Assembly (NCBI GenBank): GCA_963815285.1
Contig: CAWFGB010000009.1
Location: 62,001-126,000 of the forward strand
Length of the DNA: 64,000 nucleotides
Source of the DNA: JACCSI01 sp963815285
Lineage (GTDB): Bacteria > Acidobacteriota > Vicinamibacteria > Vicinamibacterales > UBA2999
Direction: 5' to 3'
Made by a program: the position numbers and the translations under genes. This document shows, piece by piece, positions 53,780 through 60,485 of the stretch; within the stretch, counting starts at the first letter, position 1, and the number at the start of each line of letters is the position of its first letter. Below the pieces are notes generated by a model, which searched no databases, was not told where the DNA came from, and saw only the letters and a list, made by a program, of their open reading frames with translations.

Positions 53780-54786
53780 CAGAAGTGCTCGAACCCCCTC
53801 GGAAGCGACTCGCGTGCACCACCCCGCAGCAACACGCGCGCTCCCGGGTCTTTCGTCAACACACCGATACGCGTCAGCGCTGGTTCTGCGACGCGTGACC
53901 GCGCGTGCCTGAGGCGTCCGCCCCAGGTGCGCGGCACGGCGAAGAGCAGCTCGTAATCGTCGCCGCCGCTCATCGCGCGAAGTACTGCATCGTGCCCCGC
54001 GCCTTCCCACCAGGCCCGGGCCGCCGGCTCGATCGGGAGCAGATTGGCCTCAATCTCCGCTCCGCATCCGCTCGCCTCAGCGAGCTGGTGAGCGGCGTCC
54101 GCGAGCCCGTCGCTCAAGTCCATCGCCGCCCGCGCAGCCCTGGCCTGCGCCACCGCAAGGCCCAATCGAACCCGTGGTTCCGGGCGCAAGAAACGGGCGA
54201 TGCAGTTGCCAGCGCCCGCAGTCACGTCGCCTTGCCCACCACCAAGCATCTCCAGCCCTGCGGCCGCGGCTCCTATTGATCCGCTCACCCAGAGCTCATC
54301 GCCAGGGCGCCCACCGCTGCGGCGTAACACCCGCCGGGGCCTGGCCTCTCCGACCGCTGTGACATCGACCACCAGCGGACCAGGGCTGCGGGTCAGGTTG
54401 CCGCCGATGACCTCACAGCCGAACTGCTGTCCCAGCGCCGCGCTGGCTCCGACCATCGCTTCCACATCAACAACCTGCAGGTCGCCGGGAAGGACCAGAG
54501 ACAGCAACGCCCATACCGGCTTGGCACCCATGGCCGCCAAATCACTCAAGTTGACGGCCAGCGCGCGATGCCCGATGTCTGCGGGCGCTGAATACCGCCG
54601 ATCGAAATGCACCCCCTCGACGTGCGCATCCGTGGTCAGCACCGTGTACGCATTACGCGTCGGCGCCACGACCGCGGCGTCGTCTCCAATTCCGATGACG
54701 AGGCTGGCATTCCGCCGGCCCGTCGTGCTCAACCGCGCCTGGATTCTGGCCAGTAAAGCCCGTTCTCCAAGCTCCGATACCGTCAC
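53779..54786 (-). CDS. thiL: Thiamine-monophosphate kinase ThiL
   Basis: I choose GTG 54786, seven bases after GAGGG; TTG 54804 is possible. The 335-residue product starts MTVSELGERALLARIQ and has the ThiL motifs: LVIGIGDDAAVV (Mg-binding aspartates), VLTTDAHVEGVHFDRRY, ALAVNLSDLAAMGAKPVWAL, EVIGGNLTRSP, and in the second domain AAMDLSDGLADAAHQLAE and AMSGGDDYELLFAVP. ThiL phosphorylates thiamine monophosphate to the diphosphate cofactor with ATP. It lies directly downstream of 6S RNA and zapA. Confidence 0.94.
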   Translation of the reverse strand: MTVSELGERALLARIQARLSTTGRRNASLVIGIGDDAAVVAPTRNAYTVLTTDAHVEGVHFDRRYSAPADIGHRALAVNLSDLAAMGAKPVWALLSLVLPGDLQVVDVEAMVGASAALGQQFGCEVIGGNLTRSPGPLVVDVTAVGEARPRRVLRRSGGRPGDELWVSGSIGAAAAGLEMLGGGQGDVTAGAGNCIARFLRPEPRVRLGLAVAQARAARAAMDLSDGLADAAHQLAEASGCGAEIEANLLPIEPAARAWWEGAGHDAVLRAMSGGDDYELLFAVPRTWGGRLRHARSRVAEPALTRIGVLTKDPGARVLLRGGARESLPRGFEHF

Positions 54787-54820
54787 GCCAGGCCCTCGAG
54801 CCAAAGAGGGGGGAAGGATC

Positions 54821-54996
54821 CCGCTTTGCCGTGTGGGGAGGATCGCTGAACCTGCATCAGCAGGTGGAGTCGCTGTAGAAGCTGCGCTTTAGGCTTCCTC
54901 GCCACGGAGGCATGCACACCACGCAACTGTCGCAACTCGCTTGGGTTAAAAACATCGGCTCAGACGAGCCTCCGAAACCATCACGAGCAAAGCAGG
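54821..54996 (-). ncRNA. ssrS: 6S RNA
   Basis: Read on the minus strand, the gap between zapA and thiL contains the hallmarks of 6S RNA in the right order and spacing: TGAGCCGAT (54962-54954), the central bubble, GCATGC (54915-54910) and GAAGCCT (54897-54891), each matching Escherichia coli ssrS. An outer stem closes it: GCTTTGC (54993-54987) pairs with GCAAAGC (54829-54823). The implied length of about 176 nt agrees with the usual 180-190. It lies downstream of zapA, the same synteny as in Proteobacteria. 6S RNA mimics an open promoter and sequesters RNA polymerase holoenzyme in stationary phase. Confidence 0.85.
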
Positions 54997-55063
54997 ACGA
55001 ACTGATCTTAGGTCTCCTGTTCGCACGGGTCAAGGCGCCAACCGGCAAAAATAAGCGAAGGGA

Positions 55064-55378
55064 CTACGAAGATTTCTCGGGATTGCCGACTAATTCCAGA
55101 GCCTGATCGACGATCTGTTCCAACGCTCGTGCGCGGGCGCTCAGCAGGTCGGCTTGGTCGAGCTGTTGATCGTGAACCCGGAAGAACTCGTCAGCGATGT
55201 TGAGCGCGGTGAGCACCGCCAAACCCAACATGTCGCTCGAAGGTGAGGCGCTCGAGGCGAGGCCCATCTTGCGATCGACGTACGCCGCCAGCTCCTGCAC
55301 GTACTTCGGTTCCAGCGTCGTCCTGATTGGATAACGCTGTCCTTGAATCTCGACGTGAACGATCTTGGGGTCCGCCAT
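55064..55378 (-). CDS. zapA: Cell division protein ZapA
   Basis: This 104-residue protein has the ZapA layout: a beta-hairpin (IVHVEIQGQRYPIRTTLEP), a first helix (KYVQELAAYVDRKMGLAS) with the Y-V-x-x-L-A-x-Y-V-D motif, the LAVLTALNIADEFFRVHDQQ helix and a C-terminal coiled coil. It forms dimers and tetramers that cross-link FtsZ filaments. It lies 44 bases downstream of a small coiled-coil gene that may be ZapB-like, and upstream of 6S RNA, a standard arrangement. Confidence 0.93.
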   Translation of the reverse strand: MADPKIVHVEIQGQRYPIRTTLEPKYVQELAAYVDRKMGLASSASPSSDMLGLAVLTALNIADEFFRVHDQQLDQADLLSARARALEQIVDQALELVGNPEKSS

Positions 55379-55422
55379 CGGGCTGGAGCCGCCGGTCGCG
55401 TTGGGCCGGGGCGTGCGGCCTG

Positions 55423-55701
55423 TTACAGGTTCAGGGCATCGAGCTGCTGCAGCATTTCTGAGACCCGTGTGCGGATCTGATCGCGCTCACCGCGCAGATC
55501 GGTCAGCTCCGCCGTCGCGCTCTCGGCCTCGGCGATGCGCTCGGTGAGCGCCTCGACCTCGCGCGTCAGCCGCGCGTTTTCTTCGACGGCGCGGGCCTGT
55601 TCGCCGCGCAAGCGACCAATCACGCTGACAAGGGTTTTGACTTTCTCTTCGAGTCGATCGATGGGTTCAACGGCGGAGGGGGCAGCGGTCTTCGTGGCCA
55701 T
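55423..55701 (-). CDS. ZapB-like coiled-coil protein
   Basis: The 92-residue product is a continuous coiled coil: RLEEKVKTLVSVIGRLRGEQ, AVEENARLTREVEALTERI and RDQIRTRVSEMLQQLDALNL show regular heptads, and the last is a typical ZapB/DUF904 end. ZapB layers between ZapA-FtsZ and the chromosome. It is between pheT (3 bases after its stop) and zapA, so the three are probably co-transcribed. Short coiled coils are easily confused, so the family call rests partly on context. Confidence 0.75.
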   Translation of the reverse strand: MATKTAAPSAVEPIDRLEEKVKTLVSVIGRLRGEQARAVEENARLTREVEALTERIAEAESATAELTDLRGERDQIRTRVSEMLQQLDALNL

Positions 55702-55704
55702 GCG

Positions 55705-57783
55705 TTATCTCTGAATCGCTCCGAGTTTGGTCGTCAGGTCCGCGACAATGCGTTCGACTGCCGCGTGGACCTCGGTATCAGTCAACGTGCGATCGGGCGC
55801 CTGGAAGGTGAGCCGCACTGCGAGGCTGACTTTTCCTTCCGCGATGCCTTTGCCGTGATAGCGATCGAACTCTCGCACATCGATGAGCGTGTCCGGACCC
55901 GCGGAACGAATCGTGCCACGAACGGCCTCCGCAGACAAGGTGTCGTCGAGCAGAATTGCGATGTCACGGATGATTGACGGATGTCGCGGGAGCGGCGTGG
56001 CGAATCGCTGGCCCTGCGGTGCGCCGGCGCTGAGCGCATCGAGATCGATCTCGAGCACATAGACGGCATCGGTGGCCGGCACGTCTCTCTGCTCGGCAAT
56101 AGGGGGAGCAATCTGCCCGACCACACCGATCACCTCGCCGCCGACACGAAGCTCCGCCGTACGGCCGTCAACGAGATACGGCCGTGTTGCCGCCGCAATT
56201 TCCATGGGAACGTTGAGCGTCGCGCCGAGTTGCTCCGCGACGCCCTTGACGTCGAAGAAGTCCACGTCGCGGCTCTTGCCGCTCCAGTGCTCAGGTGTTG
56301 CCGCACCGGTCCACGCGGCGGCGGCGGCGCGAGTCTCGCCATGCGGGGCGAACCGCGTGCCGATCTCGAACAATCGAACGTCCCGCCGGCCGTGGCGGCG
56401 GTTGTGGCTGACCGCATCGATGAGCCCTGGCAGCAGGCTCGGCCTCAGCGTCGTGAACTTCTCCGACAGCGGGTTCGCCAGCGCAACCGGGGCGTCGCTG
56501 AGCAGGTAAGGCTCCGCGGCGGCGGTCTCGATAAATGCAAACGTGATCGCCTCGCTCAACCCCATCGCAATGAGCGCGCGTCGAACGCGCATGTCGCGCG
56601 CGATGCGCGGATCGGAGGGGGGAGGCGGCTGCTCGACGGGCGGGAACGGGTTCGGAAGATGTTCGTACCCGTAGTGCCGGCCGATCTCCTCGACTATATC
56701 CACCGGACGGTGGATATCGATTCGCCATCCCGGAACACTCACCTGCCAGGCATGGCCCGGCAGCGACATCGGTGTCGCCGCCTCTGGTGCGCCGGCTTGC
56801 CATCCGCCCAGCGTGTTCACCCCGAAGCCGAGGCTTGTCAGGATACGTACTGCATCGGTCTCGGGGACATCCATGCCGAGGAATCGACGGACCAAAGCGC
56901 CGTTGAGCGTTAGTTCTCGCTCGGTGTACGTGACGGGGTAGCAGTCAACCACGGGCCCGACTGCCCGCCCCGCACCGATGGCTCCGAGCAACTGCAGCGC
57001 GCGGCCCATGGCGTGAGCAGTGCCGGTCAAATCCGCGCCCCGCTCAAAGCGGTACGAGGCTTCGGTGCGGAGCCCGAGCCGCTTGCTCGTCGCGCGCACC
57101 GACTTCGGATCGAACCACGCCGCCTCGAAGACGATGCGCGTCGTAACGTCGCTGACTTCGGAGTCTGCGCCGCCCATGACGCCGCCTATCGCCTGGGCGC
57201 GCTCGGCATCGGCGATGACCAGCATCTCAGGGTCGAGCGTTCGCTCCTTACCGTCGAGGGTGCGGAGCTTCTCCCCAGAACGCGCGCGGCGGACCACAAT
57301 CGCCGGACCCGCGAGCTTCGCGTGATCGAACGCGTGCATCGGGTAGCCGAGTTCGAGCAGTACGTAGTTGGTGATGTCTACGATGTTGCTGATCGGCCGG
57401 ATGCCGCATGCGGTCAGCCGCCGCTGCATCCAGTCAGGCGACTTACCGACCACCACATCGGCCACCGCTGCGACGTAGCGCGAGCAGAGATCCTGATCGG
57501 GGATGGAGACGTCGATAGTCAGGCTGGAATCCGAGGCCTGAGCCCCGCCGTTCTGAGGCTCCTTCAGCGGCAGGTCATAGACCGTTGCAATCTCCCGCGC
57601 GATCCCACGAATTGACAAGCAGTCCGGCCGGTTCGCGGCGACGTCGAGATCGAGCACGCTGTCGTCGCCGTGCTTCTCGAGCCCTTCGAGCGCCAGACCG
57701 CGCATCGACATCCGCTCGCCGATCTGCTCAGCGGTTCCGGGAACGTCAACATGCTCGCGTATCCAGGAGAGCAGGACCTTCAT
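55705..57783 (-). CDS. pheT: Phenylalanyl-tRNA synthetase beta chain
   Basis: This 692-residue protein is a complete bacterial PheT without the N-terminal EMAP tRNA-binding extension, so it is of the shorter form. Visible are MKVLLSWIREHVDVPGTAEQ, DLDVAANRPDCLSIRGIARE (B3/B4 editing region start), YVLLELGYPMHAFDHAKL, EAAWFDPKSVRATSKRLGLR and TEASYRFERGADL, VDIVEEIGRHYGYEHLPNP, and the C-terminal anticodon-binding FDX-ACB domain (HPSIIRDIAILLDDTLSAEA to ERIVADLTTKLGAIQR). The ATG overlaps the pheS stop by four bases. Confidence 0.96.
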   Translation of the reverse strand: MKVLLSWIREHVDVPGTAEQIGERMSMRGLALEGLEKHGDDSVLDLDVAANRPDCLSIRGIAREIATVYDLPLKEPQNGGAQASDSSLTIDVSIPDQDLCSRYVAAVADVVVGKSPDWMQRRLTACGIRPISNIVDITNYVLLELGYPMHAFDHAKLAGPAIVVRRARSGEKLRTLDGKERTLDPEMLVIADAERAQAIGGVMGGADSEVSDVTTRIVFEAAWFDPKSVRATSKRLGLRTEASYRFERGADLTGTAHAMGRALQLLGAIGAGRAVGPVVDCYPVTYTERELTLNGALVRRFLGMDVPETDAVRILTSLGFGVNTLGGWQAGAPEAATPMSLPGHAWQVSVPGWRIDIHRPVDIVEEIGRHYGYEHLPNPFPPVEQPPPPSDPRIARDMRVRRALIAMGLSEAITFAFIETAAAEPYLLSDAPVALANPLSEKFTTLRPSLLPGLIDAVSHNRRHGRRDVRLFEIGTRFAPHGETRAAAAAWTGAATPEHWSGKSRDVDFFDVKGVAEQLGATLNVPMEIAAATRPYLVDGRTAELRVGGEVIGVVGQIAPPIAEQRDVPATDAVYVLEIDLDALSAGAPQGQRFATPLPRHPSIIRDIAILLDDTLSAEAVRGTIRSAGPDTLIDVREFDRYHGKGIAEGKVSLAVRLTFQAPDRTLTDTEVHAAVERIVADLTTKLGAIQR

Positions 57784-58970
57784 TGGCCGAACTGCTCCAG
57801 GAAGCGCAGGTCGTTTTCGTAGAACAGGCGGATATCATCGACGTTCCACTTGAGCATCGCGACCCGCTCGAGGCCCATGCCGAACGCGAAGCCGCTGACG
57901 CGCTCGGGGTCATAGCCGACGTGCTCGAACACGGCCGGATGCACCATGCCGCTGCCGAGAATCTCGAGCCAGCCGGTGCGCTTGCAGATGGCGCACCCCT
58001 TTCCCTGACACCGGATGCAGCGGATATCCACCTCCGCGCTGGGCTCCGTGTACGGGAAGAAGCTGGGACGAAAGCGCACGTCCTGATCGGGGCCGAAGAG
58101 CGCCCGCGCCATCGACAGCAGCGTGCCCTTGAGGTCGGCGAGCGTGATATGCGAACCGACCACCAGACCCTCGCACTGATGGAACATCGGCGTGTGCGTC
58201 AAATCGAGGTTGTCACGTCGATACACCGGACCGATGGAGATCAGTCGCACTGGCGGATCATTCTCCTCCATGTGCCGTACCTGCATCGCAGAAGTGTGCG
58301 TCCGCAGAAGACCACGGACTAAACGATCCACAGAAGGCGCAGAATTCGCAGAACTCTTTCTGCCTTGTGGATCAGGAGCCTTCTGTGCCCTTTGCGTGTT
58401 CTGTGGATCGTTAACTCCGTCGAGAGGATTCAGTGACCTCTGCGTCTTCTGTGGATCGCCGATTCTTAGTGGCGTCTGCAGGTACAACGTGTCCTGCATG
58501 TCCCGCGCGGGATGTTCGGCGGGCATGTTGAGCGCTTCGAAGTTGTGGTAATCGTCTTCGACTTCGGGCCCTTCGAGAATCTGGTAGCCGAGGCGCGCGA
58601 AGATGTCTTGCACCTCTTCGCGAACGAGGCTGAGTGGATGGCGGTAGCCGAGAAGCGGAATGCGGCCCGGCAGCGTGATGTCCACGGCGCCGGCCGGCCG
58701 TCGTGAGGCGGCGAGTGCCGTCTCGCGTTCGGTGATGGCGGTCTCGACGACCTTTTTCAGCTCGTTGGCCTGGCGGCCGATGACGCGTTTCTGGTCGGGC
58801 GTCGCGCGTCCGACCAGGTCCATGAAGGCGGCCACCCAGCTACTCTTGCGGCCGACCCAGCGGCTGCGCAGGTTCTGCAGGTCGCCATCAGTACGAACGC
58901 CGCCCAACTCCTCCTGGAAAAGGAGCAGGGCGCGCTCGTAGCCAACGGACGGATCGATCGGGGCCGACAC
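57780..58970 (-). CDS. pheS: Phenylalanyl-tRNA synthetase alpha chain with repeat insertion
   Basis: The start is GTG 58970, preceded by GGGGG and 9 bases after the rplT stop. The 396-residue protein has the N-terminal coiled coil, then motif 2 pieces LGYQILEGPEVEDDYHNFEA and LNMPAEHPARDMQDTLYLQT, and later VYRRDNLDLTHTPMFHQCEG and SFFPYTEPSAEVDIRCIRC with the GFAFGMGLERVAMLKW motif 3. Between DTLYLQ and LLRTHTSAMQVRHME there is an extra stretch of about 50 residues (GDPQKTQRSLNPLDG, DPQNTQRAQKAPDPQ) that ordinary PheS lacks; it comes from a repeat element in the DNA. Typical PheS is about 340 residues. Confidence 0.95.
   Translation of the reverse strand: MSAPIDPSVGYERALLLFQEELGGVRTDGDLQNLRSRWVGRKSSWVAAFMDLVGRATPDQKRVIGRQANELKKVVETAITERETALAASRRPAGAVDITLPGRIPLLGYRHPLSLVREEVQDIFARLGYQILEGPEVEDDYHNFEALNMPAEHPARDMQDTLYLQTPLRIGDPQKTQRSLNPLDGVNDPQNTQRAQKAPDPQGRKSSANSAPSVDRLVRGLLRTHTSAMQVRHMEENDPPVRLISIGPVYRRDNLDLTHTPMFHQCEGLVVGSHITLADLKGTLLSMARALFGPDQDVRFRPSFFPYTEPSAEVDIRCIRCQGKGCAICKRTGWLEILGSGMVHPAVFEHVGYDPERVSGFAFGMGLERVAMLKWNVDDIRLFYENDLRFLEQFGQ
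58313..58478. repeat. In-frame repeat insertion inside pheS
   Basis: Copies of GATCCACAGAA-type sequence occur in both orientations: ATCCACAGAAGGCGCAGAA near 58326-58344, CTTCTGTGGATCG at 58447-58459 and TTCTGTGGATCG at 58399-58410, joined by CAGAAGGC/GCAGAAT-rich spacers. Inverted copies flank the insert, so it could fold in RNA. About 165 bases, divisible by three, so the synthetase frame is kept. It resembles short dispersed CACAGAG-rich repeats of Acidobacteria. Confidence 0.75.
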
Positions 58971-58979
58971 GTTCGCCCC

Positions 58980-59345
58980 CTACGCCGGCTGCTGGATGGC
59001 TTCCTTGGCTTTGGTAACGAGGGCCGTAAACGCGGCGGGTTCGCGCGCGGCGAGTTCGGCGAGGCTCTTTCGATCGAGCGTGATGCCGGCGGCTTTGAGC
59101 CCGTTCATCAGCACGCTGTAGGACACGCCGTTCTCGCGGGCCGCGGCGTTGATGCGCACGATCCACAGGCTGCGGTAGTCCCGCTTCTTCTGCTTGCGGC
59201 CGACGTAGGCGTAGACGCCCGCCTTTTCGGACGCCTCCTTCATGAACTTGTAAAGCTTGCTCTTGTTCTGGAAGTAGCCCTTGGTGAGCTTAGAGAGCTT
59301 CTTTCGTTTCTGACGGCGAACGACGCCGCGTTTTACGCGAGGCAT
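58980..59345 (-). CDS. rplT: 50S ribosomal protein L20
   Basis: The 121-residue product begins MPRVKRGVVRRQKRKKLSKL, the strongly basic N-terminal extension that binds 23S rRNA. YVGRKQKKRDYRSLWIVRIN and NGLKAAGITLDRKSLAELA are family hallmarks. L20 is essential for early 50S assembly and in many bacteria represses its own operon by binding the leader. Here it is separated from rpmI by a 206-base gap with a perfect hairpin, where most genomes have a short gap. Confidence 0.97.
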   Translation of the reverse strand: MPRVKRGVVRRQKRKKLSKLTKGYFQNKSKLYKFMKEASEKAGVYAYVGRKQKKRDYRSLWIVRINAAARENGVSYSVLMNGLKAAGITLDRKSLAELAAREPAAFTALVTKAKEAIQQPA

Positions 59346-59455
59346 GCTGTGCTTTCTCGACGATCAGGGGGCCTTGCGGCACTTGACGCGGGTTGGATTC
59401 GGCGGTCTGGCCGTGCCGAGCAAATGCGCGGCTCCTAACCTGCTGCGATCGTTGA

Positions 59456-59493
59456 GGCTGGCAGCGAAAAGCCCTGATCATCTGCTGCCAGCC
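59456..59493. promoter_or_regulatory. Hairpin in the rpmI-rplT gap
   Basis: GGCTGGCAGC (59456-59465) pairs perfectly with GCTGCCAGCC (59484-59493) across an 18-base loop. It lies in the unusually long 206-base spacer between rpmI and rplT. It could be a processing site, an attenuator or an L20 autoregulation element. Confidence 0.55.
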
Positions 59494-59551
59494 GGATCGC
59501 GTTACGATGGCTCGTGAGGCGGTAAGGGCGGACCCAACCAGCCCGACCTGC

Positions 59552-59752
59552 CTATTTATACGGAAGCATCCGCTCGATTTTCGCCTGGTCCTGCTCCGAC
59601 ACCAGCGTGCTCGCGCGCAAGCCGCGCTTCCGCTTGGTCGTCTTGCTCGTCAGGATGTGGCGCTTGAACGCCGACCCGCGCTTGAACTTGCCGGTTGCCG
59701 TCTTCTTGAAGCGCTTGGCCGCGCCACGATGGGTCTTCAGCTTCATCTTCAT
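59552..59752 (-). CDS. rpmI: 50S ribosomal protein L35
   Basis: The 66-residue product MKMKLKTHRGAAKRFKKTAT is a full L35, with HILTSKTTKRKRGLRAST and the C-terminal QDQAKIERMLPYK ending normal for the family. The start overlaps the infC stop (ATGA), giving tight coupling in the standard infC-rpmI-rplT order. Confidence 0.96.
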   Translation of the reverse strand: MKMKLKTHRGAAKRFKKTATGKFKRGSAFKRHILTSKTTKRKRGLRASTLVSEQDQAKIERMLPYK

Positions 59753-60348
59753 TTCGTTTCCACTTCCTCTGCCGGCCGTGCCACGGGCGGGGCCGGCCGG
59801 GGCTTCGCTCCCTTTTTTGCCGTCAGGATGGTGTGCATCTGGTTGCCTTCCATCCGCGGCTGCGTCTCCGGGATCGCCACGTCTGCGAGATCGCCAATGA
59901 GCCGCATCAGAATCCGGTGACCAATCTCCGGGTGCGCCATCTCACGCCCGCGGAAAAAGATCGTCGCCTTCACCTTGTCGCCCTCTTCGATGAACCGCTG
60001 GATGTGGTTCTTCTTGAACGCGTAGTCGTGCTCGTCGACCTTCGGCCGGAACTTGATTTCCTTGACCTCGACGATGTGTTGGTGCTTCTTCGCCTCGCGA
60101 GCGCGCTTCTGCTCCTGGTACTGGAACTTGCCGTAGTCCATGATGCGGCAAACGGGCGGCACCGCGGTGGGGGAGATCTCCACCAGGTCGAGCCCCTTCT
60201 GCCGGGCAATCGTCAGGGCCTGCGGCGGCGGCATGATGCCCAGCTGCTGACCCGTGTCGTCAATCACGCGAATTTCGCGAACGCGGATACGTTCGTTGAT
60301 GCGGAGCCGGTCGTCGCGACGGCTTGGCCGATTACGATCGAAAGCTAT
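59749..60348 (-). CDS. infC: Translation initiation factor IF-3 with a probable ATA start
   Basis: IF-3 is clear from RLRINERIRVREIRVIDDTG (N-domain start), EISPTAVPPVCRIMDYGKF, KEIKFRPKVDEHDYAFKK and RGREMAHPEIGHRILMRL. The open frame runs from 60369 (a TAA lies just before) to 59749, and no ATG, GTG or TTG occurs until GTG 60267, which would remove the conserved N-terminal domain lead. ATA at 60348 lies seven bases after GGGAG and gives IAFDRNRPSRRDDRLRINER, a normal IF-3 start of 199 residues. E. coli infC likewise uses a rare codon (AUU), through which IF-3 regulates itself. Confidence 0.92.
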   Translation of the reverse strand: MAFDRNRPSRRDDRLRINERIRVREIRVIDDTGQQLGIMPPPQALTIARQKGLDLVEISPTAVPPVCRIMDYGKFQYQEQKRAREAKKHQHIVEVKEIKFRPKVDEHDYAFKKNHIQRFIEEGDKVKATIFFRGREMAHPEIGHRILMRLIGDLADVAIPETQPRMEGNQMHTILTAKKGAKPRPAPPVARPAEEVETK

Positions 60349-60376
60349 AACAACACTCCCAAAAAGGCGTTAACAA

Positions 60377-60421
60377 GGTTCCCCCACACGGGGTTCCCGC
60401 ACGGACGTTCCCGCACGGGGG
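60377..60421 (-). repeat. Three short hairpin repeats in the infC leader
   Basis: Read on the minus strand, three copies of a 13-15-bp unit follow each other: CCCGTGCGGGAAC, CCGTGCGGGAAC and CCGTGTGGGGGAAC. Each could form a mini-hairpin (CCCG-TG-CGGG type). They lie between thrS and infC in what would be the infC leader. The unit resembles the array at 44789-44868. Confidence 0.6.
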
Positions 60422-60485
60422 TCACAGAGTTCCGATTCCGGAGTTCAACCTCTCAACGTTCCAGACGGCAGTCTCCGTGAACTGT

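Noticed and set aside
58313..58478. A small insertion sequence or intein in pheS
   Set aside because: It is too short, has no transposase or splicing motifs, and no target-site duplication could be seen.
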